A stretch of 64,000 nucleotides of DNA from Pseudoips prasinana (GCA_951640165.1 OX621252.1:23147934-23211933); one strand, 5' to 3'; positions 1 to 10,629 are shown, numbered from the stretch's first letter. Made by a program: numbers and translations. Notes: a model not told the origin generated them from the letters alone.

Positions 1-68
1 ATTTTAACACGGTTTCAAGGAACTGTAGACTAGTACTATACCTCCACGCGTTCCCGAGATCTAGATAA

Positions 69-108
69 GGGTTCCGTTTTTCCCTTTGGAACTACGGAAC
101 CCTAAAAA
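69..108. repeat. Repeat-Q terminal fragment
   Basis: GGGTTCCG is followed about 30 bases on by CGGAACCC, the motif seen at the ends of the longer repeat-Q copies at 7769-8066 and 25570-25843. Only a short piece remains. The rest of 1-600 is AT-rich DNA in which I recognise nothing. Confidence 0.35.
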
Positions 109-602
109 CCGCTTAGAAAATCCGTCGATCCATTTAACATTATATTTAAAACATAGATGTGATTATTTTAGGGTATGTAATGGGGTGGAAGATACACCCT
201 ATGGTTTTGGGTGAATAGTTTGATGAACATTTAATTCATGTATTAGGGTGTGGGGTTTGGAAACGTTTTTCCGGGATTCATTTTTAATGATGTGGGATGA
301 AATCATTGTTTCTTGGAAGGAATAATATTTTATTAATGGAATGGTTTTGGTTGGTAAAGATTTTCATTTAACTTTCTGACTTCTTACCTCTACTTTGTAA
401 TGTAATTTCCACACATCTTTATTTTAAATTAACATTAATAATTACTACTACTGTATTAACGACTTACTAAATTTCTTTTTGAACTCAACGTTTGATTTAG
501 ATTTTAATGATCATACACTAGACTCTCTGTCTATGTGCAATTTCCTGATCATACAATTCAATTTTACACTAAAACATGACATATAATTATAACATGAAAA
601 TA

Positions 603-870
603 TGACGGACATGTTGGCGTGGTTGGCAAATGCTTACTTTTCACGCCGGAGGTCGTGGGTTCGATTCCACCCAGGACAAATATTTGTGTGCATGAACATG
701 CCTGTTTGTCCTGAGTCTGGGTGTAATAATCTATATAAGTATGTAGTTACAAAAAAAGTAGTATATGTAGTATATCAGTTATCTGGTTTGCATAGTAGCT
801 CTCGTTAGTTTGGGAACTGATGGTCGTGTATAATTAATGTTCCAGGATATTATCATTATAATATTATTAA
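603..870 (+). mobile_element. SINE-A, near full length
   Basis: The tRNA-like head carries a B-box-like GGTTCGATTCC and the recurring words CACGCC and CCAGGACA. The body has the family marks CTGAGTCTGGGTGTAAT, TATATCAGTTATCTGG and AGTTTGGGA. The tail is ATTATTATTA-like. At least nine more copies or pieces occur in the window. The short ORF across it is only the SINE read through. Confidence 0.85.
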
Positions 871-1182
871 TTATAAGTACCTGATGGATTATTAACAAAC
901 TATTCATTTGTAAGCTGATTTCGGCAAAACATGTTGAACTAATGATATTGTTTCCGTCCATGTGCAGTTTTATTGTTACATGATTTTGCACGTGTTTTGA
1001 GCAAATTTAAATACCTTTATCTTTAAATCCAATTGGAATTGAAGTTGTACTGACAAGTGTTTTCACCTAGAGCATCTGATAATGGCAACGTATCTTTTTT
1101 TTAACTATAAGTATTTGAGTCGCGGAAGATTTTGTAAACGGACAATTACGGGGCACAAATCATCATCAGTCAGAATCACTGA

Positions 1183-1237
1183 GGGAACGAGCCCCGCGCA
1201 GCGATTAAAGCAACTGCCTTAAGCGCTGAGCTACAGG
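1183..1237 (-). repeat. tRNA-like (Lys-like) fragment
   Basis: On the minus strand it reads TGTAGCTCAG, then CTTTAATC where a tRNA-Lys anticodon loop would have CTTTTAATC, then GGCTCGTTCC in place of a B box. Acceptor-stem pairing is not evident, so it is a tRNA pseudogene or an unassigned SINE head rather than a working tRNA. Confidence 0.35.
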
Positions 1238-1427
1238 TTTTTTTTTATTATAAAAATAAAGAATACTTACATATTAAACTAACATTAGTCTACTCCAAAG
1301 TGCATTACTCAGTTTGTTGGCGAAATAAGCACTCACTTTAACTTAAATACTACCTACATACTTTGCCATAAAATAATTACATAAATATGAACAAAAAACG
1401 AAATTTAATTATAATGGTAAATTGGTT

Positions 1428-1663
1428 ATCATCATCATGTCAGCCAAATTACGTCCACGTCTGGACAAAAGCCTCCCATAAGAAAGGAGGGATATGCTAT
1501 AACCACTACGCTTTGCAGACGTGTTGGCGATCGCAGTCTGGTGGTCCTAGTACACAGAAAAACGCTGTTGCCCGTTCTCTGGTAGGTATTCCCTCGGGAC
1601 GATTTCTACGCCCCCCACGGGATCCGGGGGGATGATGATATTCTATGCCGTCACCACACAGCA
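1428..1663 (-). mobile_element. SINE-J copy
   Basis: It carries the family words GGCGATCGCAG, ATTCCCTCGGG, CTACGCCCCCCACGGGAT and a CACCACACAGC end. The CATCATCAT at the left is the complement of the (GATGAT)n tail seen on the copy at 37017-37271. I therefore place the sense strand on minus. Confidence 0.75.
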
Positions 1664-1819
1664 TAAATAAATTGGAAAAATTACACTGTATAACTATTGT
1701 TAGGTCTGGTGCACTCATATTAGTAGTAACTTGCTTAAACGCCATTGCTTGGGCTTATGGAATCTGTTTAGCCATATCCGCCGCCACATACATTCTTGAA
1801 CTACGTAAAGAATGTTACT

Positions 1820-2024
1820 AAACTCAAACTCAAAAGTAATTTATCCGTTAAAATATTAGATTTGTGTCGAATCGTCAATATTTTTTTACCCTACCGTGCA
1901 GTGCATGACGTGGCAGCTACTGAGAAACACTGCCAGAAAACTCAGTAGGAATCCTTTTTTTAAATATTTATTTCTTAATATAAAATTACATTGTATGTAC
2001 TCAAATGTGTTAATCTAGAACGAC
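1820..2024 (-). repeat. Repeat-R, 3' untranslated part of a CR1/Jockey-like LINE
   Basis: It contains ACCCTACCGTGCAGTGCATG and CACTGCCAGAAAACTCAGTA, shared with 24400-24535. In both places it lies directly downstream of the same LINE C-terminal region on the minus strand, so it is probably that element's 3' UTR. Confidence 0.55.
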
Positions 2025-2159
2025 TTAATCGCATGCCGTTTTGTCACTTAGATAATCAGAAGTTTTGTAGTAAGCCCTGCTACATAATTTGGCTTTTAAA
2101 GTCCTTTTCAACTTATTCGTAGACATTTCTCTGATATCAATGGGAAGTTTTTCAATAGA
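2025..2159 (-). pseudogene. C-terminus of CR1/Jockey-like LINE ORF2
   Basis: The minus strand stays open for about 44 codons to a TAA at 2025-2027 and reads LPIDIREMSTNKLKRTLKAK followed by AYYKTSDYL. A short LP-D-R segment, a basic stretch and an AYY-DYL ending are typical of insect CR1/Jockey-type reverse transcriptase C-termini. Only this 3' piece remains. The clade is inferred from style, not from an alignment. A related piece lies at 25098-25200. Confidence 0.65.
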
Positions 2160-2944
2160 ATCTTATACATTGCCCCATAAAAGAGTTACTTATTTTGTGG
2201 AGACGGGTGGTATGTAACACAAGGTTATGCTTATATCTAGTATTTATATTATGAGTATGACTCCTTTTACGGAAGTCTTTATTTTTATGCACATAATTTA
2301 GGTTATATAATAGGTTTCTAAAATTACTCCAATTATTATGAGTAGTCTAAATTAAAGTATCCCATTGCTATATGAAAATAACCGCTTTTAATGACGTACA
2401 TGAAATATTATACGATCCTCTTTTTTTGATAAGGCAGGGGGAATGCTTACGCATGCCACCCGCTAAAAGTATCTGCGGGTGGGTATGTCGGAATTGCACC
2501 GACTAAACCTAACCTGCCGTAGATTTCTCTTGACGCCTGTTGGTAGACGCCCCGGGAACGTGGGTATGCTGCTACGGTGATTATACGGACCCTATTTCAA
2601 AAATTTTGTTAATTTTGTGTGTCATTACCTATCTTTTGTTTCGGCTTACTTTTTTATTACCACTGGCAGATACTATATAATATTATAAGTAAAAAAAGCA
2701 TTATTTGCAAAGGGCAGAAAAATAATTTTAGACAAGTGAATAGTTTACGCAGGAAGTTAGTAATAATATAATAAATTATGATTAGTATCTCTATAATAAT
2801 GAAACGTGCGTAACAACCAGCTTGACAAGGAATTATCATATAATAAAACATATAAAGTTTATCAGCGACTAACTTTCGACGCATCCATCCCATTGTTTTA
2901 CGAGCTGATGATATAAGGTTGCCAGATTAATAAATAATAAATGT

Positions 2945-3415
2945 CTTAAGAATACTTACGACAACTAACACACTCCCATCTGATCCTAAACTACGCAAAG
3001 CCTGTACTATGGCAGACAGACCACTGGTAAATATTTTTTTTTCCTAGCCCCAAACTAAGCAAAGCTTGTACTATGGGTACCAGGCGACGTTATACATACT
3101 TATATAGATAGATAAATACTTAAATACATAGAAAACATCCATGACTCTGAAACAAATAATCTTGCTCATCACACAAATATTTGTACTTACCGGGATTCAA
3201 ACCCAGGACCACCAGCTTCGTAGGCAGGATCACTACCAACTAGGCTACGGTACTCATATATTTCTAAACACATACACATTATAGATATATTACATCCAGA
3301 CCAAGAAGAATAATCGTGCATTTCCTATGACATAGATTTGTACTGAGTGGGGATCGAACCCACGACCTTTGCATTAACAGTCAGAGTCACTATCCATTAG
3401 ACCAACAGGTCTGTC
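2945..3415 (-). mobile_element. SINE-C, split by a SINE-B
   Basis: The right part (3252-3415) holds the tRNA-like head: on minus GGTTCGATCCCCACTC and GACCTGTTGGTC. The left part (2945-3042) holds the tail with CTGATCCTAAACTA. The copy at 51770-52055 shows the same sequence unbroken. A SINE-B occupies 3043-3251. Confidence 0.75.
3043..3251 (-). mobile_element. SINE-B inserted in SINE-C
   Basis: On minus it starts ACCGTAGCCTAGTTGGTAGT, with a B-box-like GGTTTGAATCCCGG, then ATTTGTGTGATGAGCA and the body word GGTACCCATAGTACAAGCTT. The outermost tail past GGGGCTAGG is missing. It is younger than the SINE-C it splits. Confidence 0.8.
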
Positions 3416-3586
3416 AGATTAAAAGTAAACAATCTACTGTACAATCGAAAGGAAACGGAAACTCATAAAACCTTGCCAAAGTATTCTAATTACTGTTTTA
3501 TAAAAACATGCAACCGACATCGACTTTTCTTTATAAAAAGAGATTTGAACATAATTTATGTGGGACCGTTCAAAAAGCATTTCGAA

Positions 3587-3955
3587 ATCATCATTACAGC
3601 TGAAAGAAGTCCACTGCTGGACAAACCTCCCAAAAGAATTATCTTGGGGGGGATAATAATACTCATAAGGTACTGCTGGAAAAACTTCACAATTATGGAA
3701 TAATAGGAGGTACTTTTGAGAGGTTAAAATGTTATTTGTCTGGTCGTGAACAATGTGTGTAAATTGTCACTCAGGAAAATGGAACTATAATTCATAATCG
3801 CTACGCTTGGCTGACGGGTTGGCGATCGCAGTAAAATAGTCATAGTAATCAGAAGAAAACTGCTGCCCCTCCTCTAGTAGATATTCCCTCGGGTCGACTT
3901 CTACGCCCCCCACAGGATGAGATGGGGTGATGATATTCCGATATTCGCCGTGTGT
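3587..3955 (-). mobile_element. SINE-J copy with an internal insertion
   Basis: The left part (3587-3658) has CATCATTACAGCTGAAAG and CCACTGCTGGACAAACCTCC. The right part (3786-3955) has GGTTGGCGATCGCAG, ATTCCCTCGGGTCGACTTCT and CGCCCCCCACAGGATGAGAT. Unbroken copies join these two parts directly, so 3661-3785 is extra. Confidence 0.7.
3661..3783 (+). pseudogene. Reverse-transcriptase domain fragment (non-LTR)
   Basis: The plus strand reads VLLEKLHNYGIIGGTFERLK, then CYLSGREQCV, a stop, and IVTQENGT. This matches the segment L-KL-HYGIRG-----KSYL--R-Q-V that lies in the middle of insect Jockey/CR1-type reverse transcriptases. It has one internal stop and no 3' end. It sits between ATAAT words inside a SINE-J. 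Confidence 0.6.
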
Positions 3956-4290
3956 ATGTTACGCGATTTCTGCGTTGTTGGTGAACCTATTTTGATAGGG
4001 AATGCTTTTCTAAAGGTCTCATACAAATTTTGTTCCAATCGGTCTAAAACAAAAATTTGTATTATTTTATACAGTACTTATGCGCATGGTGTGCATCCTT
4101 GGTGCGCTGGGTGCGGAGACAGGCTGGATTGCATTTATGTAAATAACAGCTCTGCAATATAATAAGTAATATAATTGGTTATTTTAGTTTTTAATATTTT
4201 TGTTAATTATTAACAAAGACTTAAGTTTTTGTTCTTATGTATTACTAACCAAAAATCAGTCGTGACACTCGACAATAAAGGATTTATTAT

Positions 4291-4569
4291 TTATTTATAA
4301 TAATTTAAAAATGCGTCAAATCTAGCAACCCTAGAACGTGTTGTATTAGGCTGAGGTACAATTTGAAACTGGCGTCTTGTGATAAAAATGTCAGGCGAGT
4401 CCGAGAGCGCCGTATCACTCACACTGTGACGTCTCAATGTATTGCGGGATTCACTCGTAAATTTTGTAATTAGCTCGAATACCTTCATGATACAGACGGA
4501 TGGATGAGTTTTTTTTACGCGTGGACTGTTAATTTGATTTTGATTGTTCTTTAGCTTTAATGGTAACAC
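4291..4569 (-). other. Unrecognised 92-codon open frame
   Basis: This minus-strand frame is open for 92 codons and ends RFDAFLNYYK. It is polar with no clear domain, signal peptide or membrane segment. It is longer than most chance frames here and could be the C-terminus of an unidentified element. I would not call it a host gene. Confidence 0.2.
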
Positions 4570-5260
4570 TAATTAGGTCTAATTAAAAACTATTCATTTG
4601 AGCTAACCTCTTTACTGTCATTCGCCATAATTCTGTTATATTTAGAATTATTACAATAGAGAAGATTTAATTATTATGTCAACATAAATAAATATTTATA
4701 CCATTCTCCGATTAAGCAAATAAATAATTGTTTATATGATGTATATTACAATAAAGTTAAAAATGAGGTTATTTAGAAACTCTATGGTGTTGTAATAAGA
4801 CTATGAATTACGAACAAACGCTATGACCGTTTAAAATGTTTCCAGTTAAAGTGAAGCAGTATTTTGTCCCCATAGTACCTTAGAACTATGGGGTATTAAA
4901 AACCAACTCCCTTCTTAAATTCATTGAGAAAAGATTTAATACAAAATATATAAAGTTATTGCCACAAAATGTAACTGAAATAAGTAGACCAAACTGAATG
5001 AGCTTATTTTGCCGATGAAACTAAAGATAAAATACTAAAGTAAATAAAATTGCAACCTACCCACCTAACCTAACAAACAATAATAACGACTTTTGTACAA
5101 AAATGTCAATCAGTCAAAATATTTTGAATGAGACAAAAAGAAATAGTCTTTTTACTAACTATCCTCCACTAATTATTACACCATGCCTATTTCATAAAAG
5201 CGTTTTCCCACTATAGAAGATACAATTTACAAGTAAATTTAAGTCACGCCCCGAGTTATT

Positions 5261-5526
5261 GGCAGGCCTGTTGGCGTGCTTGATAGAATACTTGTCTTTC
5301 ACGCCGCAGGTCGTGGATTCGATTCCCACCCAGGACATATATATTTGTGTATGAACATATCTGTTTGTCCTGAACCTGGGTGTAATTATCTATATAAGCA
5401 TGTATTTACAAAAGAAAAGCAGTATATGTAGTATATCAGATATCTGGTTTCCATAGTACAAGCTCTGCTTAGTTTGGGATCAGATGCCCGTGTGTGAATA
5501 ATGTCCTAGGATATTATTATTATTTA
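5261..5526 (+). mobile_element. SINE-A, full length
   Basis: The head has GGCCTGTTGGCGTG and a B-box-like GATTCGATTCCCACC. The body has CTATATAAGCATGTATTTAC and CTTAGTTTGGGATCAGATG. The tail is TATTATTATTATTTA. A MITE-T1 begins 10 bases after the tail. Confidence 0.85.
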
Positions 5527-5536
5527 AGGATAGGTA

Positions 5537-5671
5537 CAGACGCCAGCACATCCAGCTACCCCAATCTGTCAAATGACTTTATTAGATTTTCAACTGTATC
5601 TCAAAAGTACAAGGTTCACTTTCAATTGGGGAAATTTGACAGATTGGGGTAGCTTGATGTGCTGGCGCCTG
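5537..5671. mobile_element. MITE-T1 with TA flanks
   Basis: It starts CAGACGCCAGCACATCCAGC and ends with the complement, flanked by TA at 5535-5536 and 5672-5673. The inverted repeats include CCCCAATCTGTCAAAT. A TA duplication suggests a Tc1/mariner-type transposase acting in trans. No coding capacity. Confidence 0.85.
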
Positions 5672-6037
5672 TACTTAGTTTTACAGATCATGTACCTAAT
5701 GGCTGGGATGGCTGCGCTACGCGGCACTAAAGTGGTAAAAATAGATAAAATATTATGGGTAATAAAATGAAAACATAGCTTGGTACTACGTTAATACTCG
5801 CTACATTATTTCCTTACAGGAATCTTATGTAAATTAACTGGTAATTGAACTAAGAGACCTTAGAAAAGATATAAAATCTGTGCATAGGCTATTATGTTCA
5901 AGGAAATGATCTCTTTTATTTATAAGTACGTATCTAGTTGACCAAGCTTTGATCGTTTTGCTTGTAACTCGGGAAAAGGTTCCTCTCACATATTCGTAGC
6001 CGGATTAAATCGTCGCCCCGAAAAACACAAGCTGGGA

Positions 6038-6145
6038 TGGTTCAAAAGAAACTTTTTACCGCGCACAACCACTCTGTGGAGTCAATTAGGCCGGCAACGA
6101 AACCGAGGCCCCTCTGGCGTTGCGAGTGTCCATGGGCAACGGTGA
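6038..6145 (+). pseudogene. CR1/Jockey-like ORF2 C-terminus with internal deletion
   Basis: It reads WFKRNFLPRTTTLWSQL followed directly by GRQRNRGPSGVASVHGQR and a stop. The copy at 49381-49671 has about 25 residues ([18 protein letters not shown] and flanks) between QL and GRQR. This copy therefore has a precise in-frame deletion. Confidence 0.65.
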
Positions 6146-6451
6146 TCGCTTAACATAAGGTCATCCGCTCGCTCGTTAGTCTTGCAATTCCTTAAAAAAA
6201 AGAATACCTACTTTAATGTTACTTTCTGCAAGTTAGCACTCTTTCTGTTAACTCGATCTTGGCCATAAATAATATTTGCGTTACGATGAGGATTAAATCT
6301 GCCAAGTCGGGCGCAAAGGATCACTGCCGTACCATCCTTTTCTGGAACCATTTCGCCGCATTTTCAGGCCCTGTTTGAGAACCTCTGGATGGGACCAGAA
6401 CGCTGAAATTTTCGGCATCTAGTAAGCTATAATCACACCGATGAAATCCAA

Positions 6452-6583
6452 ATTTATTATTATATTTAATGTTATGTGACTTAGCCGTTGACCTGTACCC
6501 ACCAACGTGTAAAAAAGGTTACAGTACAGTAGTTGGGTACAGGTCAACAGGCAAGGCACATAACTATAAATATAATAATAAAG
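6452..6583. repeat. Imperfect foldback
   Basis: TTGACCTGTACCCA at 6488-6501 is perfectly complementary to 6534-6547. Weaker complementarity extends outwards through TTATTATTATA-like arms. It resembles a decayed MITE. No target duplication was found. Confidence 0.5.
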
Positions 6584-6749
6584 TAATTGTAGTAAGGAAT
6601 TACTCAATCATTACTTTTTACAGATAAACAAGCTGCTCTATCGAGACTAGGCAATTTTTTACAAAATGTTTTTGGTGGGATTGAAAATAATGTTTTTTTT
6701 TTAAATAAATCCTTGAATCCATCTTCCTGGAAATGTTTATTTCAACTTG

Positions 6750-7085
6750 GGAAATAAGAAATTTCCGCGATTCATTATCCGATGCTCTATCAGCAAGATC
6801 GTCGGTCCACCGTGTGTAGGGGGTGCCCGTACTTCGTCTTCCGGTTCCGGATAGCCTCTCAAGAACCTTTCCGCCACAGAGGCTGACGGTTCTGCAAGCT
6901 ATGCGCCCACCCACTGCCACTTCAGTTGACAATTCCCCGGGCTATGACGGTTACTTTGGTTCTCCTGCGGATTTTAACATTTCTGATTCGATCTGTCCCC
7001 CGAAAAGCAATGGAGAGGGCTATGGTAGAAGTATCCTGCCCATAACTCACTTTCTTGTTCTTTGGGTGACCTCCACTATATGAAA
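6750..7085 (-). pseudogene. RTE1 LINE, C-terminal coding remnant
   Basis: On minus the protein keeps KVLERLSGTGRRSTGTPYTR followed by WTDDL. This is the RTE1 marker WAGHIAR-TDGRWG-KVLEW-PRTG-RSVGRP-TRWTDDL seen better at 36599-36883. Upstream codons are broken by stops. The 3' tail is missing. Confidence 0.7.
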
Positions 7086-7768
7086 CAAAACGCTCACAAA
7101 GACATTATAAACTATGAAAGGCACGAGCTTTTTCCGTTTTTCAGTATCGACGTCCACGGACCGCAGTCAATTTTACTTTATGTCTGCTCATTTTATAACA
7201 TGACGTGTATTTAATCAAGTCATCCTGTAATTCATAATAACAATTATACGCAAAAAAGGCCATAAAATTGTGACAATCAAGTTGTCTTGTCCAGCAATGC
7301 TTTGAGTCCATCCGGCCCATAAATACAGCGAACAAACACACTAAACTACCGCGTATGTTCTGGAATTTCCAACAAATGCCAGCATCATGTTCTACTAAAC
7401 AAGGATAGGAATGCCCTCGCTTCCCGCATAACGGCAGGTAATGGAAGACTTCTTATTTTGCTGCTTGTATGTAAATCAATTGCTCGGGATCTGTCTGTCT
7501 GTTTGTCATGTTTTACCAGTTACTAACTACTAATGAAAACTTCGTTTAGACATTTACTTCCACCAGTCCGCGAATACGTGGCGAGTTGGCGGGGACACAT
7601 TTCTGTAGTTTATGAGAAGTTACTTGCACTCCATTGGCAGCTGTCCTGGGATAGAAGACCAGTACATTTACTAGATGAACAAAAAACGAATCAATTGTAA
7701 CTGTTAACTTGTGACTTACTTAGGTATGGACGTCGCCAGCAAGGTCCATAGTAATTACTACCGGTTTT

Positions 7769-8066
7769 TAGGGTTCCGTCCCAAAGGTTAAAACGGGACC
7801 CTATAACTAAGACTTCGCTGTCTGTCCGTCTGTCACCAGGCTGTATCTCATGAACCGTGATAGTTAGACAGTTGAAATTTTCACAGATGATGTATTTCTG
7901 TTTCCGCTATAACAACAAATCTATACAACGCGATAAAAAAGAAAACAAAATAAAATAAATATTTAAGGGGGCTCCCATACAACAAACGTAATTTTTTGCT
8001 CGTTTTTATAGATAATGGTATTGAACCCTTCGTGCGTAGTCCGACTCGCACTTGGCCGGTTTTTTA
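7769..8066 (+). repeat. Repeat-Q, full-length copy
   Basis: It opens TTAGGGTTCCGTCCCAAAGG and AACGGGACCCTATAACTAAG, passes through GTCTGTCCGTCTGT, and ends TCCGACTCGCACTTGGCCGG plus TTTTTT. A second long copy lies at 25570-25843 and a shortened one at 39313-39420. I recall it as abundant in moths but cannot assign a class. Confidence 0.65.
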
Positions 8067-8194
8067 TTAAACTGCCTTCATTCATATTTTACGTAATGTT
8101 TGTATGAAAGTATTGGTAGGTATCACAGCAATGATGTTATTTGATTTTGAATAGTTATATTCTCTTTGATGACACTTATAGTGGTTGGGGTCGC

Positions 8195-8345
8195 AACTAA
8201 CTTTGCTCAGGTAGACGCCTTTCCTAGCTTGGACTGATAATGTGGAATGCTTCCAAATGAACTCTTGTGTAAACTGAACTTAATCAGTTAATTTATGTTT
8301 GGTGCAAACGAAGTTAAGTTTAGGATTATCGTTGTTTGTTGGGAA
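8195..8345. repeat. Repeat-R related fragment
   Basis: GCCTTTCCTAGCTT recurs at 24371, and the stretch TGTAAACTGAACTTAATC to GCTGGGAATAA-like sequence recurs at 25187-25295. Both of those flank the Helitron at 24558-25090, so one older element once joined them. Confidence 0.45.
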
Positions 8346-8528
8346 TAATTCTTTTTTCTTTTTTTTTACCTCCTTACGGAATACACACTTTGGGTAAAAG
8401 CATAATTATGTAAGTGTTGTAGTCCTGTGATTGAGTGAGGTGCTCAGAGTTCAAGGAGTGGGGAATGGAGATGCCATGTTTATCGCATGCGTCAACTATT
8501 TACGATCATGGGTATGGTATTTAATGTA

Positions 8529-8674
8529 CAGACGCCAGCTCATCAAGCTACCCTAATCTGTCAAATTTCCCCAATTGAAAGTGAACCTTATGCTTTTGTG
8601 ATAGAGTTATAGATATAGAAAATATATATAAAAGAAATTTGACAGATTGGTGTGGCTGGATGTGCTGGCGTCTG
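8529..8674. mobile_element. MITE-T1 with TA flanks
   Basis: CAGACGCCAGCTCATCAAGC and its complement at the right end are flanked by TA at 8527-8528 and 8675-8676. Internal family word: AATTGAAAGTGAACCTTATG. Confidence 0.85.
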
Positions 8675-8809
8675 TACAAGGTGTAACGTAAATAGTGAAC
8701 GAAACTTAAGGAGCTTAATGTGCAATTTGTAGGAAATTATTGATGTTTAGTTTTTGCATGCCATTAGGTACAGTAGGTATGGCTGGACCTTTATTTTTAA
8801 TATCAATAA

Positions 8810-9004
8810 CTAGCTGTGCCCTGCGGTTTTACCCGCGTTAAACTTTATAAATTATAGCCATTGTGTTTGTAGTGCGATGTATGTTAACCCAGGGTGTCAT
8901 CTAACTCCATACCAAATTTTATTAAAATCGCTCCAGCCGTTTAGACGTGAAGAAGTAACAAACATACACACTCACAAACTTTCGCCTTTATAATATTAGT
9001 GTGA
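8810..9004 (-). mobile_element. Non-autonomous Helitron, complete
   Basis: On minus it begins TCACACTAATATTATAAAGG and ends with a GC hairpin followed by GGCACAGCTAG. It lies between A (8809) and T (9005), as Helitron A^T insertion predicts. No coding sequence, so mobility needs a RepHel protein from elsewhere. Confidence 0.88.
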
Positions 9005-9231
9005 TATGCACCATGTATTGTGTGCCTTATTAAAAAAATATTTTGTAAAAGACACTGAACGACGCGACATTTAGAAATTTATTTGCAGAATACAAAAAAT
9101 ATTTGATTAATCCCACTTAGAAATTGTTAATCATTTGACACATTTTTATGTTTCTCTTCATTTGTTAATTTTTCGGTTGTATGGGAAGTTTTTTACTACC
9201 CATACTCCTAATTCCATACAATATAGTCCAA

Positions 9232-9362
9232 CTAAAGGTTGTCTGGAAGAGATCGCTTTAAGCGATAAGACCGCCTATTGTACATTTTTTATAATTATTT
9301 GAGATCCTGTAACTTTTATGTATAATGGTGTACAATAAAGTGTATTTATCTTTATCTTATCT
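9232..9362 (+). mobile_element. Non-LTR retrotransposon 3' UTR
   Basis: GGTTGTCTGGAAGAGATCGC is followed by a short GCTTTAAGCGATAAG hairpin, then GTACAATAAAGTG and an (ATCTTT)n-like tail. Related pieces lie at 14293-14400 and 58571-58700. The small hairpin followed by an AATAAA tail suggests a LINE 3' UTR. Confidence 0.6.
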
Positions 9363-9385
9363 TATTCCTCGACTATTAATTTACA

Positions 9386-9545
9386 TCCTACCAATATTAT
9401 AAACGCGAAAGTTTGTAAGTATGGATGAATGTTTGTTACTCTTTCACGTAAAAACTACTGAATATATTTTAATGAAACTTTACATTAATATAGCTTATAT
9501 ATCAGAATAACACATAGGCTACAATTTATAAAGATATTGTGTGAA
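9386..9545 (+). mobile_element. Helitron 5' part
   Basis: After an A it starts TCCTACCAATATTATAAACG and continues through CGAAAGTTTGTAAGTATGG and AACACATAGGCTACAATTTA. No CTAG end follows, so the 3' end is lost or unrecognisable. Confidence 0.65.
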
Positions 9546-9653
9546 GTGTCCAGTATATGACGATAAGTTTCAAGTAAGTAGGAAAATATCTACCATTTGC
9601 GAGCTATTCCGGCGCGCACTGCCAAGACCGTCGAGCCGCTAGAGGTATACACA

Positions 9654-9767
9654 GCCTACTAATATTATAAATGCGAAAGTTTGTGAATATAGATGTATGG
9701 ATGTATATTTGTTACTCTTTTACGCCAAAACTACTTTAACGCGGGTGAATCCGCGGGGCATAACTGG
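9654..9767 (+). mobile_element. Helitron, internally deleted
   Basis: CCTACTAATATTATAAATGC leads to AAAACTACT, then skips straight to the 3' hairpin AACGCGGGTGAATCCGCGG. It ends GGCATAACTGG before T. The end is CTGG, which still fits the CTRR rule. Confidence 0.7.
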
Positions 9768-9990
9768 TTATCTATAAAGTTATTAGTAATCATTTGATTT
9801 TAAGACCATTGTTATGCCAGCGTTGCCGTAATTCTAACTTGTTTGCATAATAAACGTGAAGGTTTTCAGATTGTGTATTTTAACTTAGTCTTTCTCGACC
9901 TCCATCTTGATAATATGCTGTTATAGAAAAACATGTTATGTTATGAACAATGTTACGTAGATTGGATCAGATCAGATGAGATTGGCTAAT

Positions 9991-10195
9991 GACTGCACGT
10001 GTGGTGCAGCGGCTAAGACATTCGCCTCGCCGCTTCATGTCGCGTGTTCGAGCCCCGCGCCGGACAACTGTTTGTGTAACCTATAAATAGTTGTTCTGAG
10101 TCTGGATGTAATTTGTGTCCGTCCATTATATGTTTGTAAAGTGCCCCGTGACAAAGGGATATGAATCCCTAGTGCGGGCGTTGTCTTATTATTTA
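9991..10195 (+). mobile_element. SINE-H, full length
   Basis: A tRNA-like head with GTGGTGCAGCGGCTAAGAC and a B-box-like GTGTTCGAGCCCC is followed by TAGTTGTTCTGAGTCTGG and GTTTGTAAAGTGCCCCG. Other copies: 12780-12985, 16362-16570, 48308-48490 and 55915-56075. Confidence 0.8.
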
Positions 10196-10224
10196 AAAAT
10201 TAAATTGTCCCCAGATTTTTATAT

Positions 10225-10400
10225 TAGGAAGAAAGAAAGAAAAAAATAATCTTATTTTCATAACATATACGTAAAATACATTCAATATTAAAAACAAAAA
10301 TTCAATTTTAAACATTATTAATTTAATCCGTACTGGTATGAAAAATGGCCCTATCTCAGCTAGTACTGCATTTCTGCAGTGCTGATCTTCCGATATATAT
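10225..10400. repeat. Repeat-Z copy 1
   Basis: It matches 13365-13540 through CATTATTAATTTAATCCGTA, GGCCCTATCTCAGCTAGTAC and TGCAGTGCTGATCTTCCGAT. It stops before the GGGCC that closes the hairpin in the other copy. Class unknown. Confidence 0.6.
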
Positions 10401-10629
10401 TAAATATATATGAAGACTTCCCTCGCGTTTGCAAGGTCGCCAGCGATCACCAGTAAGGCATAAAAGGTCGACAACGGAAGAGTGTTGTTAGAGATACGGC
10501 TTGCCATCAGGTGGGATGAATGCTTTTTGCCTATTTGGTTGAAAAAAGCAGGTACCATCTATACACGGATGAGTTTATATTCTGTTCAAAGATTTAGGTT
10601 TTTAACATCGAACCCCATCATCATATCAC

